From contig DOKO01000032.1 in the NCBI GenBank assembly GCA_003510825.1, positions 2,896 to 9,281 of the forward strand: DNA of 6,386 bases, written 5' to 3'. How positions within the stretch are numbered: the stretch's first letter is position 1; the number at the start of each line of letters is the position of its first letter. The notes below the pieces were generated by a model that was not told the DNA's origin, did not search any database, and saw nothing but the letters and a program-made list of their open reading frames with translations. Both the position numbers and the translations under genes were made by a program. Of the stretch, positions 1-5,746 are shown piece by piece. The DNA comes from Stenotrophomonas sp. (GTDB lineage: Bacteria; Pseudomonadota; Gammaproteobacteria; Xanthomonadales; Xanthomonadaceae).

Positions 1-2
1 GC

Positions 3-338
3 TCGCTTTCGGTTGGCCAATACCTCGCAGGCGACAAGGGCGCGACACTGGACTTGGCCCGCGTGTTCGACAACGGCGTGACCATGGGTGCCTATGCAAC
101 CAAGACCAATGTCTCGGCGCGCGACTTCGGTGAAGGCAGCTTCGACAAGGGCATCTACTTCAGCATTCCGCTCGATGGCTTCCTGCCGCGCTCCACCCGC
201 GGTCGTGCCGCGTTCAACTGGAATCCGCTGATCCGCGACGGCGGTGCGATGCTCGGGCGCAAATACGGCCTGTACGGCATGACCGGCGACCGCGACGAGC
301 GCTTCTTCTACGACAACCTGCGTACTGTCGGCGATTGA
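3..338 (+). CDS. YjbH-like exopolysaccharide outer-membrane lipoprotein, C-terminal part
   Basis: This is the last 111 codons of a larger gene; the frame is open from base 3, so the beginning lies left of the window. The visible protein reads like the C-terminal end of the YjbH/DUF940 family: GQYLAGDKGATLDLARVF, then a glycine- and aromatic-rich beta-type stretch with FGEGSFDKGIYFSIPLD, then WNPLIRDGGAMLGRKYGLY near the end. Family members are large (around 700 residues) outer-membrane proteins of the yjbEFGH type, tied to exopolysaccharide production or export. No internal start is credible: the motif-bearing sequence continues upstream of the TTG at 54. It converges on the phosphatase and glycosyltransferase genes and shares a terminator with them. 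The polysaccharide role is inferred from the family and from these neighbours; the exact substrate is unknown. Confidence 0.82.
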   Translation, partial: SLSVGQYLAGDKGATLDLARVFDNGVTMGAYATKTNVSARDFGEGSFDKGIYFSIPLDGFLPRSTRGRAAFNWNPLIRDGGAMLGRKYGLYGMTGDRDERFFYDNLRTVGD

Positions 339-340
339 AA

Positions 341-373
341 GAAAGGCCGGGAGCTTACTGCTCCCGGCCTTTC
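341..373. terminator. Bidirectional Rho-independent terminator between convergent genes
   Basis: A perfect 14-bp inverted repeat (341-354 with 360-373) encloses the 5-base loop TTACT. It begins three bases after the yjbH-like stop codon and ends 31 bases before the end of the phosphatase gene that faces it. The stem has a GC-rich core (GGCCGGGAGC) with A-rich and T-rich flanks, so both strands have a short T-rich run at the 3' side (CCTTTCATCT on plus, CCTTTCTTTC on minus). It should stop transcription in both directions. Confidence 0.88.
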
Positions 374-404
374 ATCTGTCGCGCCCCTGGCAGGTCGCGG
401 GCGT

Positions 405-839
405 TCAGAGGTAGCGCACCCAGCCTTTAACGCCCTCATCCATCAGCGTGTAGACGTGCTCGAACGCAGCACGCTGCTGGCGATAGGGATCGGGAATCTC
501 GCGATCGGACTGCCACTTGCCCAGCAGGAAGGTCTTTCCCGATGCCTCCGGCGCGATCTCGATGATGCGATGGACGTGCTTGCGCTCCATCACCAGCACC
601 AGATCCGAAGCCCCCAGGATGCTGCGGTCGATCTGCCGCGCACGATGACTGCTGCCATCCAGGCCATGCTCGACCAAGAGCGCCTGTGCGGTGGCGTCGA
701 CACCATGGTTGACCAGGGCCCCCAGGCCGGCCGAGGACACCGTGATGCCCTTGCCCTGCACTGCTTCACGCAGCATCACTTCAGCCGACGGACTACGGCA
801 GATGTTGCCGACACATACAACCAGAATATTCTTGAACAC
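405..839 (-). CDS. Low-molecular-weight protein-tyrosine phosphatase (Wzb/Etp-like)
   Basis: The 144-residue product matches the usual length of bacterial cytosolic low-molecular-weight tyrosine phosphatases. The P-loop CVGNICRS lies at residues 9-16, with nucleophile C9, phosphate-binding R15 and the second cysteine C14 often seen in this fold. The general-acid motif DPY is at 117-119 in IPDPYRQQRAAFEHVY, close to E. coli Wzb. Such enzymes dephosphorylate the tyrosine-rich tail of a BY-kinase (Wzc type) and so control polymerisation and export of capsule or exopolysaccharide; some also act on UDP-sugar enzymes or the initiating transferase. The start is GTG at 839: an in-frame TAG lies two codons upstream, and GGAAG sits nine bases before the start. 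The gene is downstream of the glycosyl transferase on the same strand, with a hairpin between them. No kinase gene is visible in the window. Confidence 0.93.
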   Translation of the reverse strand: MFKNILVVCVGNICRSPSAEVMLREAVQGKGITVSSAGLGALVNHGVDATAQALLVEHGLDGSSHRARQIDRSILGASDLVLVMERKHVHRIIEIAPEASGKTFLLGKWQSDREIPDPYRQQRAAFEHVYTLMDEGVKGWVRYL

Positions 840-878
840 GGACTACGGCTTCCATCAGTTCTTCGATACATGAAACGC

Positions 879-909
879 AGCGCCCGGTCGCTGCTGCAGA
901 CCGGGCGCT
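879..909 (-). terminator. Terminator-like hairpin between the transferase and phosphatase genes
   Basis: A perfect 11-bp GC-rich inverted repeat (879-889 with 899-909) has a 9-base loop. Read on the minus strand it follows the transferase stop by about 45 bases and is followed by GCGTTTCATG, a weak T run. It lies 40 bases before the phosphatase GTG. It could terminate or attenuate transcription from the upstream gene, or stabilise the 3' end of its mRNA. The poor T tract makes full termination uncertain. Confidence 0.6.
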
Positions 910-954
910 TCCACGTGGACGGGGCCGGCGCAACGCCGACAACAGCCTCAGTGC

Positions 955-2412
955 CTAGTATGCCGACTTCTGCCCCAACACCTTGAATGCCGTCATCACA
1001 ATGATGCGCACATCCAGCGTCGGGCTCCAGCGGCGGATGTAGTCGATGTCGTACTGCACGCGCTTTTTCATCGAACGCAGCTCGGGGGTCTCGCCCCGCA
1101 GCCCATGCACCTGTGCCCAACCGGTGATGCCCGGCTTCACGTAGTGGCGGTGCATGTAGCGGTCGATCAGTCGCTCATAGTGGTTGTTGTGCTGCACGGC
1201 ATGCGGCCGCGGCCCAACCACCGACATGCTGCCGCCCAGCACGTTGAAGAACTGCGGCAGCTCGTCCAGGCTGCTGCGGCGCAGGAAGGCGCCAAAGCGG
1301 GTCACGCGCGGATCGTTGCGGGTGGCCTGGGTGATCTTGTCCGAAGAACCCTCCGCATGAACCCGCATGGAGCGGAACTTCAGCATCGAGAACTCCTTGC
1401 CCCCCAGGCCATGGCGGCGCTGGCGGAACAGCACCGGGCCGGGCGAACTCAGCTTGACGCCAATGGCCAGGACCGCGAACACCGGGGCCAACATGATCAC
1501 CGCCAGGCCGGCCACCAGGATGTCTTCCACGCGCTTGGCCAAGCGGAATTTGTGATCCGCCAAGCCCTGTCGCACACCGATCATCGGCACGTTGCCGACC
1601 TGGTGAACGCCTGGATTCAGGGTGCCCCAGCCTGTGGTGTCCGGAATCAGCCGCACCGGCACCGGGAAGCGCTCGATCTGCTTCAGCATGGCCTTCATGT
1701 CACCGGCATCACCCGGGGTCATCGACACCCAGAGCTGATCGAATTCGCCACGATGCTGGTCCATGTAGCGCGGCAGGTCGGCCAGCGCACCCAGGCAACG
1801 GGGCGCATCGCCGCCGCGGCGCGTCGCAAGATCGCCCTTGGCGGAGAAATAGCCGACCACTTCCTTGCCCAGTTCAGGCTTGCCGCGCAGCAGGCGATGC
1901 AGCTTCAGCCCCGACGAGCGCAGGCCGACCAGCAGCACGCGCTCGCGATCCAGGCCGCGCGCGCGCAGGCGATGCAGTTGCACCCGCAACAATACGCGCA
2001 CGCCGACCATGCCAAGCAGGCCCGACACATACCAGGTCAGCAGCCAGCGCGTGGGAACGGCCCCGGCCATGTCGACCAGGACCGCGTAGAAAGAGAACAA
2101 CCCGAAGCTGCAGGACCACGCCAGCAGCAGGATCCACAGATCCACCACGAGGCCACGGCCCCGCCACGCCCTGTAGACCGGGCCGATCATGAAGCAGACC
2201 ATCGCACTCAGCAGCACGGCACCAAACACCACCCGCTGCGACGGGTCCGGCGCGGCCGAACCATAGAAAAGCACGTGGGAAAGAATGGCCGAAACCGGTA
2301 CGACAACCAGGTCCCCGAGGCGCAGCGCCAGTTCGAGGGCGGCACGCGCCTCGACACGCCGACGTGATCGAGTGGGGTGGCCGGCAAGCTCTTCTACGGA
2401 TCCATGTAGCAC
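955..2412 (-). CDS. Undecaprenyl-phosphate glucose phosphotransferase (WcaJ/GumD-type)
   Basis: This polyisoprenyl-phosphate hexose-1-phosphate transferase would place the first sugar phosphate, probably glucose-1-phosphate from UDP-glucose, on undecaprenyl phosphate at the inner membrane. About four N-terminal membrane helices (roughly 28-45, 63-79, 91-115, 124-145) precede a nucleotide-fold middle domain (RVLLVGLRSSG near 158-168). A further membrane segment (about 295-320) leads into the conserved catalytic domain: SPGPVLFRQRRHG, KFRSM, SLDELPQ with the key D383/E384, VVGPRP at 398-403 and KPGITGWAQV at 426-435. The ending VLGQKSAY resembles my recollection of Xanthomonas GumD. I chose GTG at 2412 because AGGAG (2420-2424) sits seven bases upstream and the resulting 485 aa fits GumD's 484; an ATG at 2466 would add 18 unconserved residues and lacks a well-spaced ribosome site. 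UDP-glucose specificity is inferred from the WcaJ/GumD resemblance. Confidence 0.92.
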   Translation of the reverse strand: MLHGSVEELAGHPTRSRRRVEARAALELALRLGDLVVVPVSAILSHVLFYGSAAPDPSQRVVFGAVLLSAMVCFMIGPVYRAWRGRGLVVDLWILLLAWSCSFGLFSFYAVLVDMAGAVPTRWLLTWYVSGLLGMVGVRVLLRVQLHRLRARGLDRERVLLVGLRSSGLKLHRLLRGKPELGKEVVGYFSAKGDLATRRGGDAPRCLGALADLPRYMDQHRGEFDQLWVSMTPGDAGDMKAMLKQIERFPVPVRLIPDTTGWGTLNPGVHQVGNVPMIGVRQGLADHKFRLAKRVEDILVAGLAVIMLAPVFAVLAIGVKLSSPGPVLFRQRRHGLGGKEFSMLKFRSMRVHAEGSSDKITQATRNDPRVTRFGAFLRRSSLDELPQFFNVLGGSMSVVGPRPHAVQHNNHYERLIDRYMHRHYVKPGITGWAQVHGLRGETPELRSMKKRVQYDIDYIRRWSPTLDVRIIVMTAFKVLGQKSAY

Positions 2413-2419
2413 GAGACAA

Positions 2420-2424
2420 CTCCT
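2420..2424 (-). promoter_or_regulatory. Ribosome binding site that decides the transferase start
   Basis: On the minus strand AGGAG is followed by seven bases (TTGTCTC) and then GTG at 2412-2410. This is near-ideal spacing. The in-frame ATG at 2466 has a GGGGAGG only one base before it, too close to serve. Confidence 0.75.
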
Positions 2425-2522
2425 ATGAGGTTTCCGCAGATCCGGGTGAGATCCAAATCGGCGCATGCCTCCCCAGGAAGCGCCTGCATTTCGTTGCGGG
2501 AATATTGAATACCGGCTGATTG

Positions 2523-2538
2523 TGTCTGAACTACGTCA
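2523..2538. promoter_or_regulatory. Candidate CRP/Clp-type binding site
   Basis: TCTGA-N6-TCACA matches 9 of 10 bases of the CRP-family consensus TGTGA-N6-TCACA, with the exact 6-base spacer. Xanthomonads carry Clp, a CRP homologue known to control exopolysaccharide genes in a c-di-GMP-responsive way. The site lies about 110 bases upstream of the transferase GTG, a plausible distance for an activator. Binding itself is inference. Confidence 0.35.
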
Positions 2539-2555
2539 CAAAAGATAGCAGCAAG

Positions 2556-2579
2556 CTGACGTTCATATACGCCAGAACG
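2556..2579. repeat. Inverted repeat, possible operator
   Basis: GACGTTC and GAACGTC form a perfect 7-bp inverted repeat around a 10-base AT-rich spacer (2563-2572). The layout suits a dimeric regulator better than a terminator. It sits between the Clp-like box and the second inverted repeat. Confidence 0.4.
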
Positions 2580-2618
2580 TCCCAAACTGAGATGCAGGCC
2601 GCTGATTTCTATCACTTT

Positions 2619-2650
2619 GCGTCAATTTGCCCGACCGCAAATCGTGACGC
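2619..2650. repeat. Imperfect inverted repeat, possible operator or hairpin
   Basis: GCGTCAATTTGC (2619-2630) pairs with 2637-2650, which reads GCAAAT-CG-TGACGC; only a two-base bulge breaks a 12-bp stem, and the loop is six bases. It carries the same CGTCA/TGACG ends as the region around 2532-2559. There is no T run, so termination is unlikely. Confidence 0.4.
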
Positions 2651-2669
2651 CCGCCCCGTCAAGCGTTTG

Positions 2670-2716
2670 GCGCCAAGTCCCGCCACCCCACACCGCACTG
2701 CACCAAGCCCCGCCAC
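2670..2716. repeat. Two 17-bp direct repeats with 30-bp period
   Basis: Bases 2670-2686 and 2700-2716 share 15 of 17 positions (consensus GCRCCAAGYCCCGCCAC) and are offset by exactly 30 bp, about three helical turns. The left copy overlaps the 10-bp palindrome TTGGCGCCAA (2667-2676). They lie immediately upstream of a candidate extended -10 at 2724-2732, one copy near -61 and the other near -31 of the expected start. That arrangement suits a transcription factor acting on the dehydrogenase operon. Confidence 0.45.
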
Positions 2717-2723
2717 ATCCCTC

Positions 2724-2732
2724 TGCTACCAT
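2724..2732 (+). promoter_or_regulatory. Candidate extended -10 element for the ALDH-SDR operon
   Basis: TGCTACCAT has the TGn extension followed by TACCAT, which matches TATAAT at 4 of 6 positions. No good -35 lies 16-18 bases upstream; the second direct repeat occupies that place, as expected if an activator helps. Transcription would begin near 2739 and give a leader of about 66 bases. Confidence 0.35.
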
Positions 2733-2805
2733 CGCCGGTTCAGTCCGCCGCATCCCCCACCTGCCCGTGGCGGCACCAACTACGTAACGAAACACAGGAG
2801 TCTGC

Positions 2806-4338
2806 ATGTCTTCCGAGCTGCTCAAGTCCCTTGGTCTGGACGCGATCAACGCTGGCACCTACCTGGGCAACGGGGAATGGTCGAGCGCCACCGGCGGTGA
2901 GCTGATCACCCCGGTCAACCCGACCACCGGCGAGCCGATCGCGCAGGTCCGCGCCACCACCGAGGCCGAGTACGAAACCGTCATTACCCGTGCCCAGGAA
3001 GCCTACAAGACCTGGCGCACCACCCCGGCCCCGCGCCGCGGCGAAGCCGTGCGCCTGTGCGGCGAAGCGCTGCGCAAGCACAAGGACGCCCTGGGTTCGC
3101 TGGTCGCACTGGAAATGGGCAAGAGCAAGCCCGAAGGCGACGGCGAAGTGCAGGAGATGATCGACATCGCCGATTTCGCCGTTGGCCAGAGCCGCATGCT
3201 GTACGGCTACACCATGCATTCGGAGCGCCCCGGCCACCGCATGTACGAGCAGTACCACCCGCTGGGCCTGGTCGGCATCATCTCGGCCTTCAACTTCCCG
3301 GTCGCGGTGTGGAGCTGGAATGCCTTCCTGGCCGCCATCTGCGGTGACATCTGCATCTGGAAGCCGTCCAACAAGACCCCGCTGACCGCCATCGCCTCCA
3401 TGCGCATCTGCAACGACGCGCTGCGCGAAGCCGGTTTCCCGGACATCTTCTTCCTGGTCAACGATGCGGGCACCGCCCTGTCGGAAAAGATGGTCGATGA
3501 CCGTCGTGTGCCGCTGATCAGCTTCACCGGCTCGACCCAGGTCGGCCGCACGGTCAATGAGAAGGTCGCCCGTCGCCTGGGCCGCTGCCTGCTGGAGCTG
3601 GGTGGCAACAACGCCATCATCCTCGACGAGACCGCCGACCTGAAGCTGGCCGTGCCGGGCATCGTGTTTGGCGCCGTCGGTACCGCCGGCCAGCGCTGCA
3701 CCACCACCCGCCGCCTGATCGTGCACCGCTCGATCTACGCCGACGTGCTGGCCACCCTGGTCAAGGCCTACAAGCAGGTGGAAGGCAAGATCGGCGATCC
3801 GACCGATGCCGCCAACCTGATGGGTCCGCTGAACAGCGACGGCGCCGTGCAGCAGTTCCTCGATGCCATCGCCCAGGCCAAGGCCGCCGGCGGCACCATC
3901 GAAACCGGCGGCACCCGCATCGATCGTGCAGGCAACTTCGTGCTGCCGGCCATTGTCTCGGGCCTGAAGAACAGCGACGCGGTGGTCCAGCACGAAACCT
4001 TCGCGCCGATCCTGTACGTCATGCCCTACGACAGCCTCGACGAAGCCATCGACATGCAGAACGGTGTGCCGCAGGGCCTGTCGTCCTCGATCTTCACCCA
4101 GAACCTGAAGACCGCCGAGAAGTTCCTGTCGGCCGCCGGCAGCGACTGCGGCATCGCCAACATCAACATCGGCACGTCCGGTGCGGAGATCGGCGGCGCG
4201 TTCGGTGGCGAGAAGGACACCGGCGGTGGTCGTGAGTCGGGTTCGGATGCGTGGAAGGTCTACATGCGCCGCCAGACCAACACCATCAACTACTCGGATT
4301 CGCTGCCGCTGGCCCAGGGCATCAAGTTCGACCTGTAA
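2806..4338 (+). CDS. amaB: ALDH7-family semialdehyde dehydrogenase (AmaB-like)
   Basis: This is a complete 510-residue NAD(P)+-dependent aldehyde dehydrogenase of the ALDH7 (antiquitin) type. It is likely to oxidise alpha-aminoadipate semialdehyde, in equilibrium with piperideine-6-carboxylate, to 2-aminoadipate in lysine/pipecolate catabolism in the cytosol. The catalytic set is intact: oxyanion N163 (AFNFP), cofactor-binding WKPS at 185-188, FTGSTQVG from 240, general base E264 in ELGGNN and nucleophile C298 in [10 protein letters not shown]; the 34-residue E-to-C spacing is canonical. The C-terminal [21 protein letters not shown] is diagnostic of ALDH7. ATG at 2806 has AGGAG five bases upstream. 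It overlaps the SDR gene by one base, so the two are surely co-transcribed. The substrate is inferred from the family; no other lysine-degradation gene lies in the window. Confidence 0.93.
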   Translation: MSSELLKSLGLDAINAGTYLGNGEWSSATGGELITPVNPTTGEPIAQVRATTEAEYETVITRAQEAYKTWRTTPAPRRGEAVRLCGEALRKHKDALGSLVALEMGKSKPEGDGEVQEMIDIADFAVGQSRMLYGYTMHSERPGHRMYEQYHPLGLVGIISAFNFPVAVWSWNAFLAAICGDICIWKPSNKTPLTAIASMRICNDALREAGFPDIFFLVNDAGTALSEKMVDDRRVPLISFTGSTQVGRTVNEKVARRLGRCLLELGGNNAIILDETADLKLAVPGIVFGAVGTAGQRCTTTRRLIVHRSIYADVLATLVKAYKQVEGKIGDPTDAANLMGPLNSDGAVQQFLDAIAQAKAAGGTIETGGTRIDRAGNFVLPAIVSGLKNSDAVVQHETFAPILYVMPYDSLDEAIDMQNGVPQGLSSSIFTQNLKTAEKFLSAAGSDCGIANINIGTSGAEIGGAFGGEKDTGGGRESGSDAWKVYMRRQTNTINYSDSLPLAQGIKFDL

Positions 4339-5177
4339 TGGCAGAGGTTTCGGCCATTGCTGCGGGTCAGAGCCCCTCCGGGGATCTGACCCCTGCCCAG
4401 GGTTGGATCCCCACAGGGGCTCCGACCCTCGACTTCAGCGGCCGCCGCGTGCTCATCGCCGGCGGCAGCAAGGGCATCGGCCGTGAACTGGCGTTGGCAT
4501 TTGCCGGCGCCGGGGCACGGGTCTCGGTCTGCGCCCGCGGCCTGCCCGGATTGCAGGCACTGCAGGCCGATGCAGAAGCACAGGGCACGCCTGTGCATGT
4601 TGTCGCGGCCGATCTGGCCGAGATCGAGCAGATCGGCGGCTGGCTGCAGGCCGCCGCCGATGCGCTCGACGGCATCGACGTGCTGGTCAACAACGCCACC
4701 GGCTACGGCATGGCCGACGACGAGGACGGCTGGGCGGCCAGCCTGCAGATCGACCTGATGGCGGCCGTACGTGCCTCCCGCCTGGCCCTGCCCTGGCTGC
4801 GGGCCTCCGATGACGCCTGCATCCTCAACCTGTCCTCGATCGCCGCGCAGCAGCCCCGCCCCGGTGGCGCGCCGTATGCGGCGGCCAAGGCCGCACTCTC
4901 GCACTACACCACCTCGCAGGCGCTGGCGTTGGCGGCGGACCGCATCCGGGTCAATGCCATCGCGCCGGGCTCGATCGAGTTTGCCGATGGCCTGTGGGAC
5001 CGACGTCGCGTGGAGGATCCCGCGCTGTACCAGGCCACCCTGGCGCGGATCCCGTTCGGTCGTTTCGGCCACCCGCGGGAGATCGCCGATGCCGCGCTGT
5101 TCCTGTGCTCGCCGCTGGCGCGCTGGATCACCGGCCACGTGCTCAACGTGGATGGTGGCCAGGTGTTGATGGGCTGA
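4338..5177 (+). CDS. SDR-family NAD(P)-dependent oxidoreductase with repeat-derived N-terminus
   Basis: This 279-residue classical short-chain dehydrogenase/reductase starts at the ATG overlapping the ALDH stop (TAATG), so translation is probably coupled; there is no strong ribosome site. The Rossmann fold opens with RRVLIAGGSKGIG (glycine motif 41-48). D92 follows beta-3, VNNAT is at 117-121, S166/S167 lie in LNLSS, and the catalytic pair Y180/K184 is in YAAAK. The C-terminus (PGSIEF, then GHVLNVDGGQVLMG) is FabG-like. Two oddities are visible: residues 10-30 are encoded by a double palindrome rather than SDR sequence, and the usual tetrad asparagine seems to be D139 (LQIDL). The substrate cannot be read from the sequence; a partner step to the dehydrogenase is a reasonable guess only. 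A later start would remove part of the cofactor-binding strand. Confidence 0.9.
   Translation: MAEVSAIAAGQSPSGDLTPAQGWIPTGAPTLDFSGRRVLIAGGSKGIGRELALAFAGAGARVSVCARGLPGLQALQADAEAQGTPVHVVAADLAEIEQIGGWLQAAADALDGIDVLVNNATGYGMADDEDGWAASLQIDLMAAVRASRLALPWLRASDDACILNLSSIAAQQPRPGGAPYAAAKAALSHYTTSQALALAADRIRVNAIAPGSIEFADGLWDRRRVEDPALYQATLARIPFGRFGHPREIADAALFLCSPLARWITGHVLNVDGGQVLMG
4364..4428. repeat. 65-bp double palindrome (REP/BIME-like) inside the SDR frame
   Basis: Two 29-bp units face each other around a 7-base spacer (4393-4399). Each is itself a hairpin with 13-base arms and a 3-base loop: 4364-4376 with 4380-4392 (one mismatch), and 4400-4412 with 4416-4428 (one mismatch and one G-T pair). 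The reverse complement of the second unit matches the first at 24 of 29 positions, so the whole can also fold as one long hairpin. The ends read GGGTCAGA and TCCGACCC. It starts 26 bases after the SDR start codon and is read through in frame as about residues 10-30. Confidence 0.8.
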
Positions 5178-5195
5178 CGCCCACGCCCTGGCAGT

Positions 5196-5213
5196 CGCCA
5201 ATCTTGGTTGGCG
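5196..5213. repeat. Short hairpin after the SDR gene
   Basis: CGCCAA and TTGGCG form a 6-bp stem around TCTTGG. No T run follows, so it is not a standard terminator, although it may protect the 3' end of the operon mRNA. It is five bases from the next hairpin, and together they resemble a small REP pair. Confidence 0.45.
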
Positions 5214-5218
5214 CTCCT

Positions 5219-5236
5219 CGTCGACCAAGGTCGACG
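5219..5236. repeat. SMAG/REP-like palindrome
   Basis: CGTCGACC-AA-GGTCGACG is a perfect 8-bp stem with a 2-base loop. On the minus strand it is preceded by GATAGG, similar to but not identical with the GTAG head of Stenotrophomonas SMAG repeats. It is probably a degenerate member of such a family; family membership is from memory. Confidence 0.5.
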
Positions 5237-5349
5237 CCTATCAAAGCTGCGGCAATGCCACGCTGTGGCCAGGTATTGATGGACTGCCCCCGAGCCGATC
5301 CGCTCGCAATGCGGTAGCGTTGGCCGTGCCCCATACGCAACGGACTGCC

Positions 5350-5661
5350 ATGCCTCCCCCGCCCATCCCACTTCCCCCACGCAATGACCTCGCGGTTGCG
5401 AGCCTGATTGCATCATTCCTCGGTCTGATGCTGCTGCCCTTCATCGGCAGCCTCATTGGCCTGGGCCTTGGCCTGCTGGCGCTTTACCAGCGGCACCGCC
5501 GCAGCACCAGCCTCCGCTTCGACAACGTGATCTGGCCCAGCCTGATCCTCGCCGTTGCTGCCGCGGCGTTTCACCTGCTCGTGATCAAGGCCATGTACCA
5601 CATCCTGACGACCCTGGTCTGCGCGGCGATGCTGTACTCCTCCAACTGCCCCTATCAATAG
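5350..5661 (+). CDS. Small DUF4190-like membrane protein
   Basis: The 103-residue hydrophobic protein has a proline-rich N-terminus (MPPPPIPLPPRND). A long apolar stretch follows at 14-45, split by P30 and so likely a helical hairpin, then a basic loop (QRHRRSTSLRF), and further membrane segments at about 60-80 and 84-96. The pattern LAVASLIASFLGLMLLPFIG fits the DUF4190 style of small inner-membrane proteins of unknown function. ATG at 5350 is preferred because the proline-rich start is natural there; GTG at 5326 or TTG at 5320 would add 8 or 10 residues, and no start has a strong ribosome site. The next gene has a similar first half. No function can be given. Confidence 0.72.
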   Translation: MPPPPIPLPPRNDLAVASLIASFLGLMLLPFIGSLIGLGLGLLALYQRHRRSTSLRFDNVIWPSLILAVAAAAFHLLVIKAMYHILTTLVCAAMLYSSNCPYQ

Positions 5662-5715
5662 CGCCCAGCCGGAGCGGCATCCCGGCCGCCCATGGGCTTG
5701 CTGGCCCGCAGGCAC

Positions 5716-5721
5716 TATCAT
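5716..5721 (+). promoter_or_regulatory. Candidate -10 element before the second DUF4190 gene
   Basis: TATCAT lies within GGCACTATCATGTGCG, a -10-like pattern 25 bases before the ATG at 5747. No convincing -35 is seen at normal spacing, so this is tentative. It would give a very short leader carrying the strong AAGGAGG site (5734-5740). Confidence 0.3.
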
Positions 5722-5746
5722 GTGCGCACTGCCAAGGAGGATCCCC

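Larger units (their letters stand above)
2413..2805. other. Divergent intergenic control region, no gene seen
   Basis: These 393 bases separate the start of the minus-strand transferase from the start of the plus-strand aldehyde dehydrogenase, so both promoters should lie here. Open frames crossing it show no recognisable motif and overlap the flanking genes. The stretch is more AT-rich than its surroundings around 2500-2645 and carries a CRP/Clp-like box, two inverted repeats, a palindrome and a pair of spaced direct repeats, listed separately. Confidence 0.7.
5155..5286 (+). repeat. Direct repeat of the SDR gene 3' end, 110-bp period
   Basis: Bases 5155-5176, the last 22 coding and stop-codon bases of the SDR gene less one, recur at 5265-5286 with 20 of 22 identical (GTGGCCAGGTRTTGATGGRC then TG). 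The copies flank a non-coding spacer holding two hairpins. The second copy is not part of any recognised gene. Confidence 0.65.

Noticed and set aside
456..986. A 176-codon plus-strand frame over the phosphatase
   Set aside because: It is antisense to the phosphatase, whose CX5R and DPY motifs are unambiguous.
1105..2367. A 420-codon open frame on the plus strand
   Set aside because: It is antisense to the transferase; its His/Gln/Arg-rich composition is what a GC-rich gene gives on its opposite strand, and no domain is recognisable.
2520..2900. A plus-strand frame (126 codons) across the intergenic region
   Set aside because: It overlaps the ALDH start in another frame, has no ribosome site, and no recognisable sequence.
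2740..3993. A 417-codon open frame on the minus strand
   Set aside because: It is antisense to the ALDH gene, whose catalytic residues are intact on the plus strand; the frame is low-complexity Gly/Ala/Asp/His sequence without motifs.
4290..5228. A 312-codon open frame on the minus strand
   Set aside because: It is antisense to the SDR gene, which has complete SDR motifs; the composition is shadow-like.
5291..5306. CGAGC/GCTCG hairpin upstream of the first DUF4190 gene
   Set aside because: Five base pairs in GC-rich DNA is expected by chance, and it has no further context.
5694..5707. GGGC-TTGCTG-GCCC as a terminator after the first DUF4190 gene
   Set aside because: The stem is only four base pairs and no T run follows.
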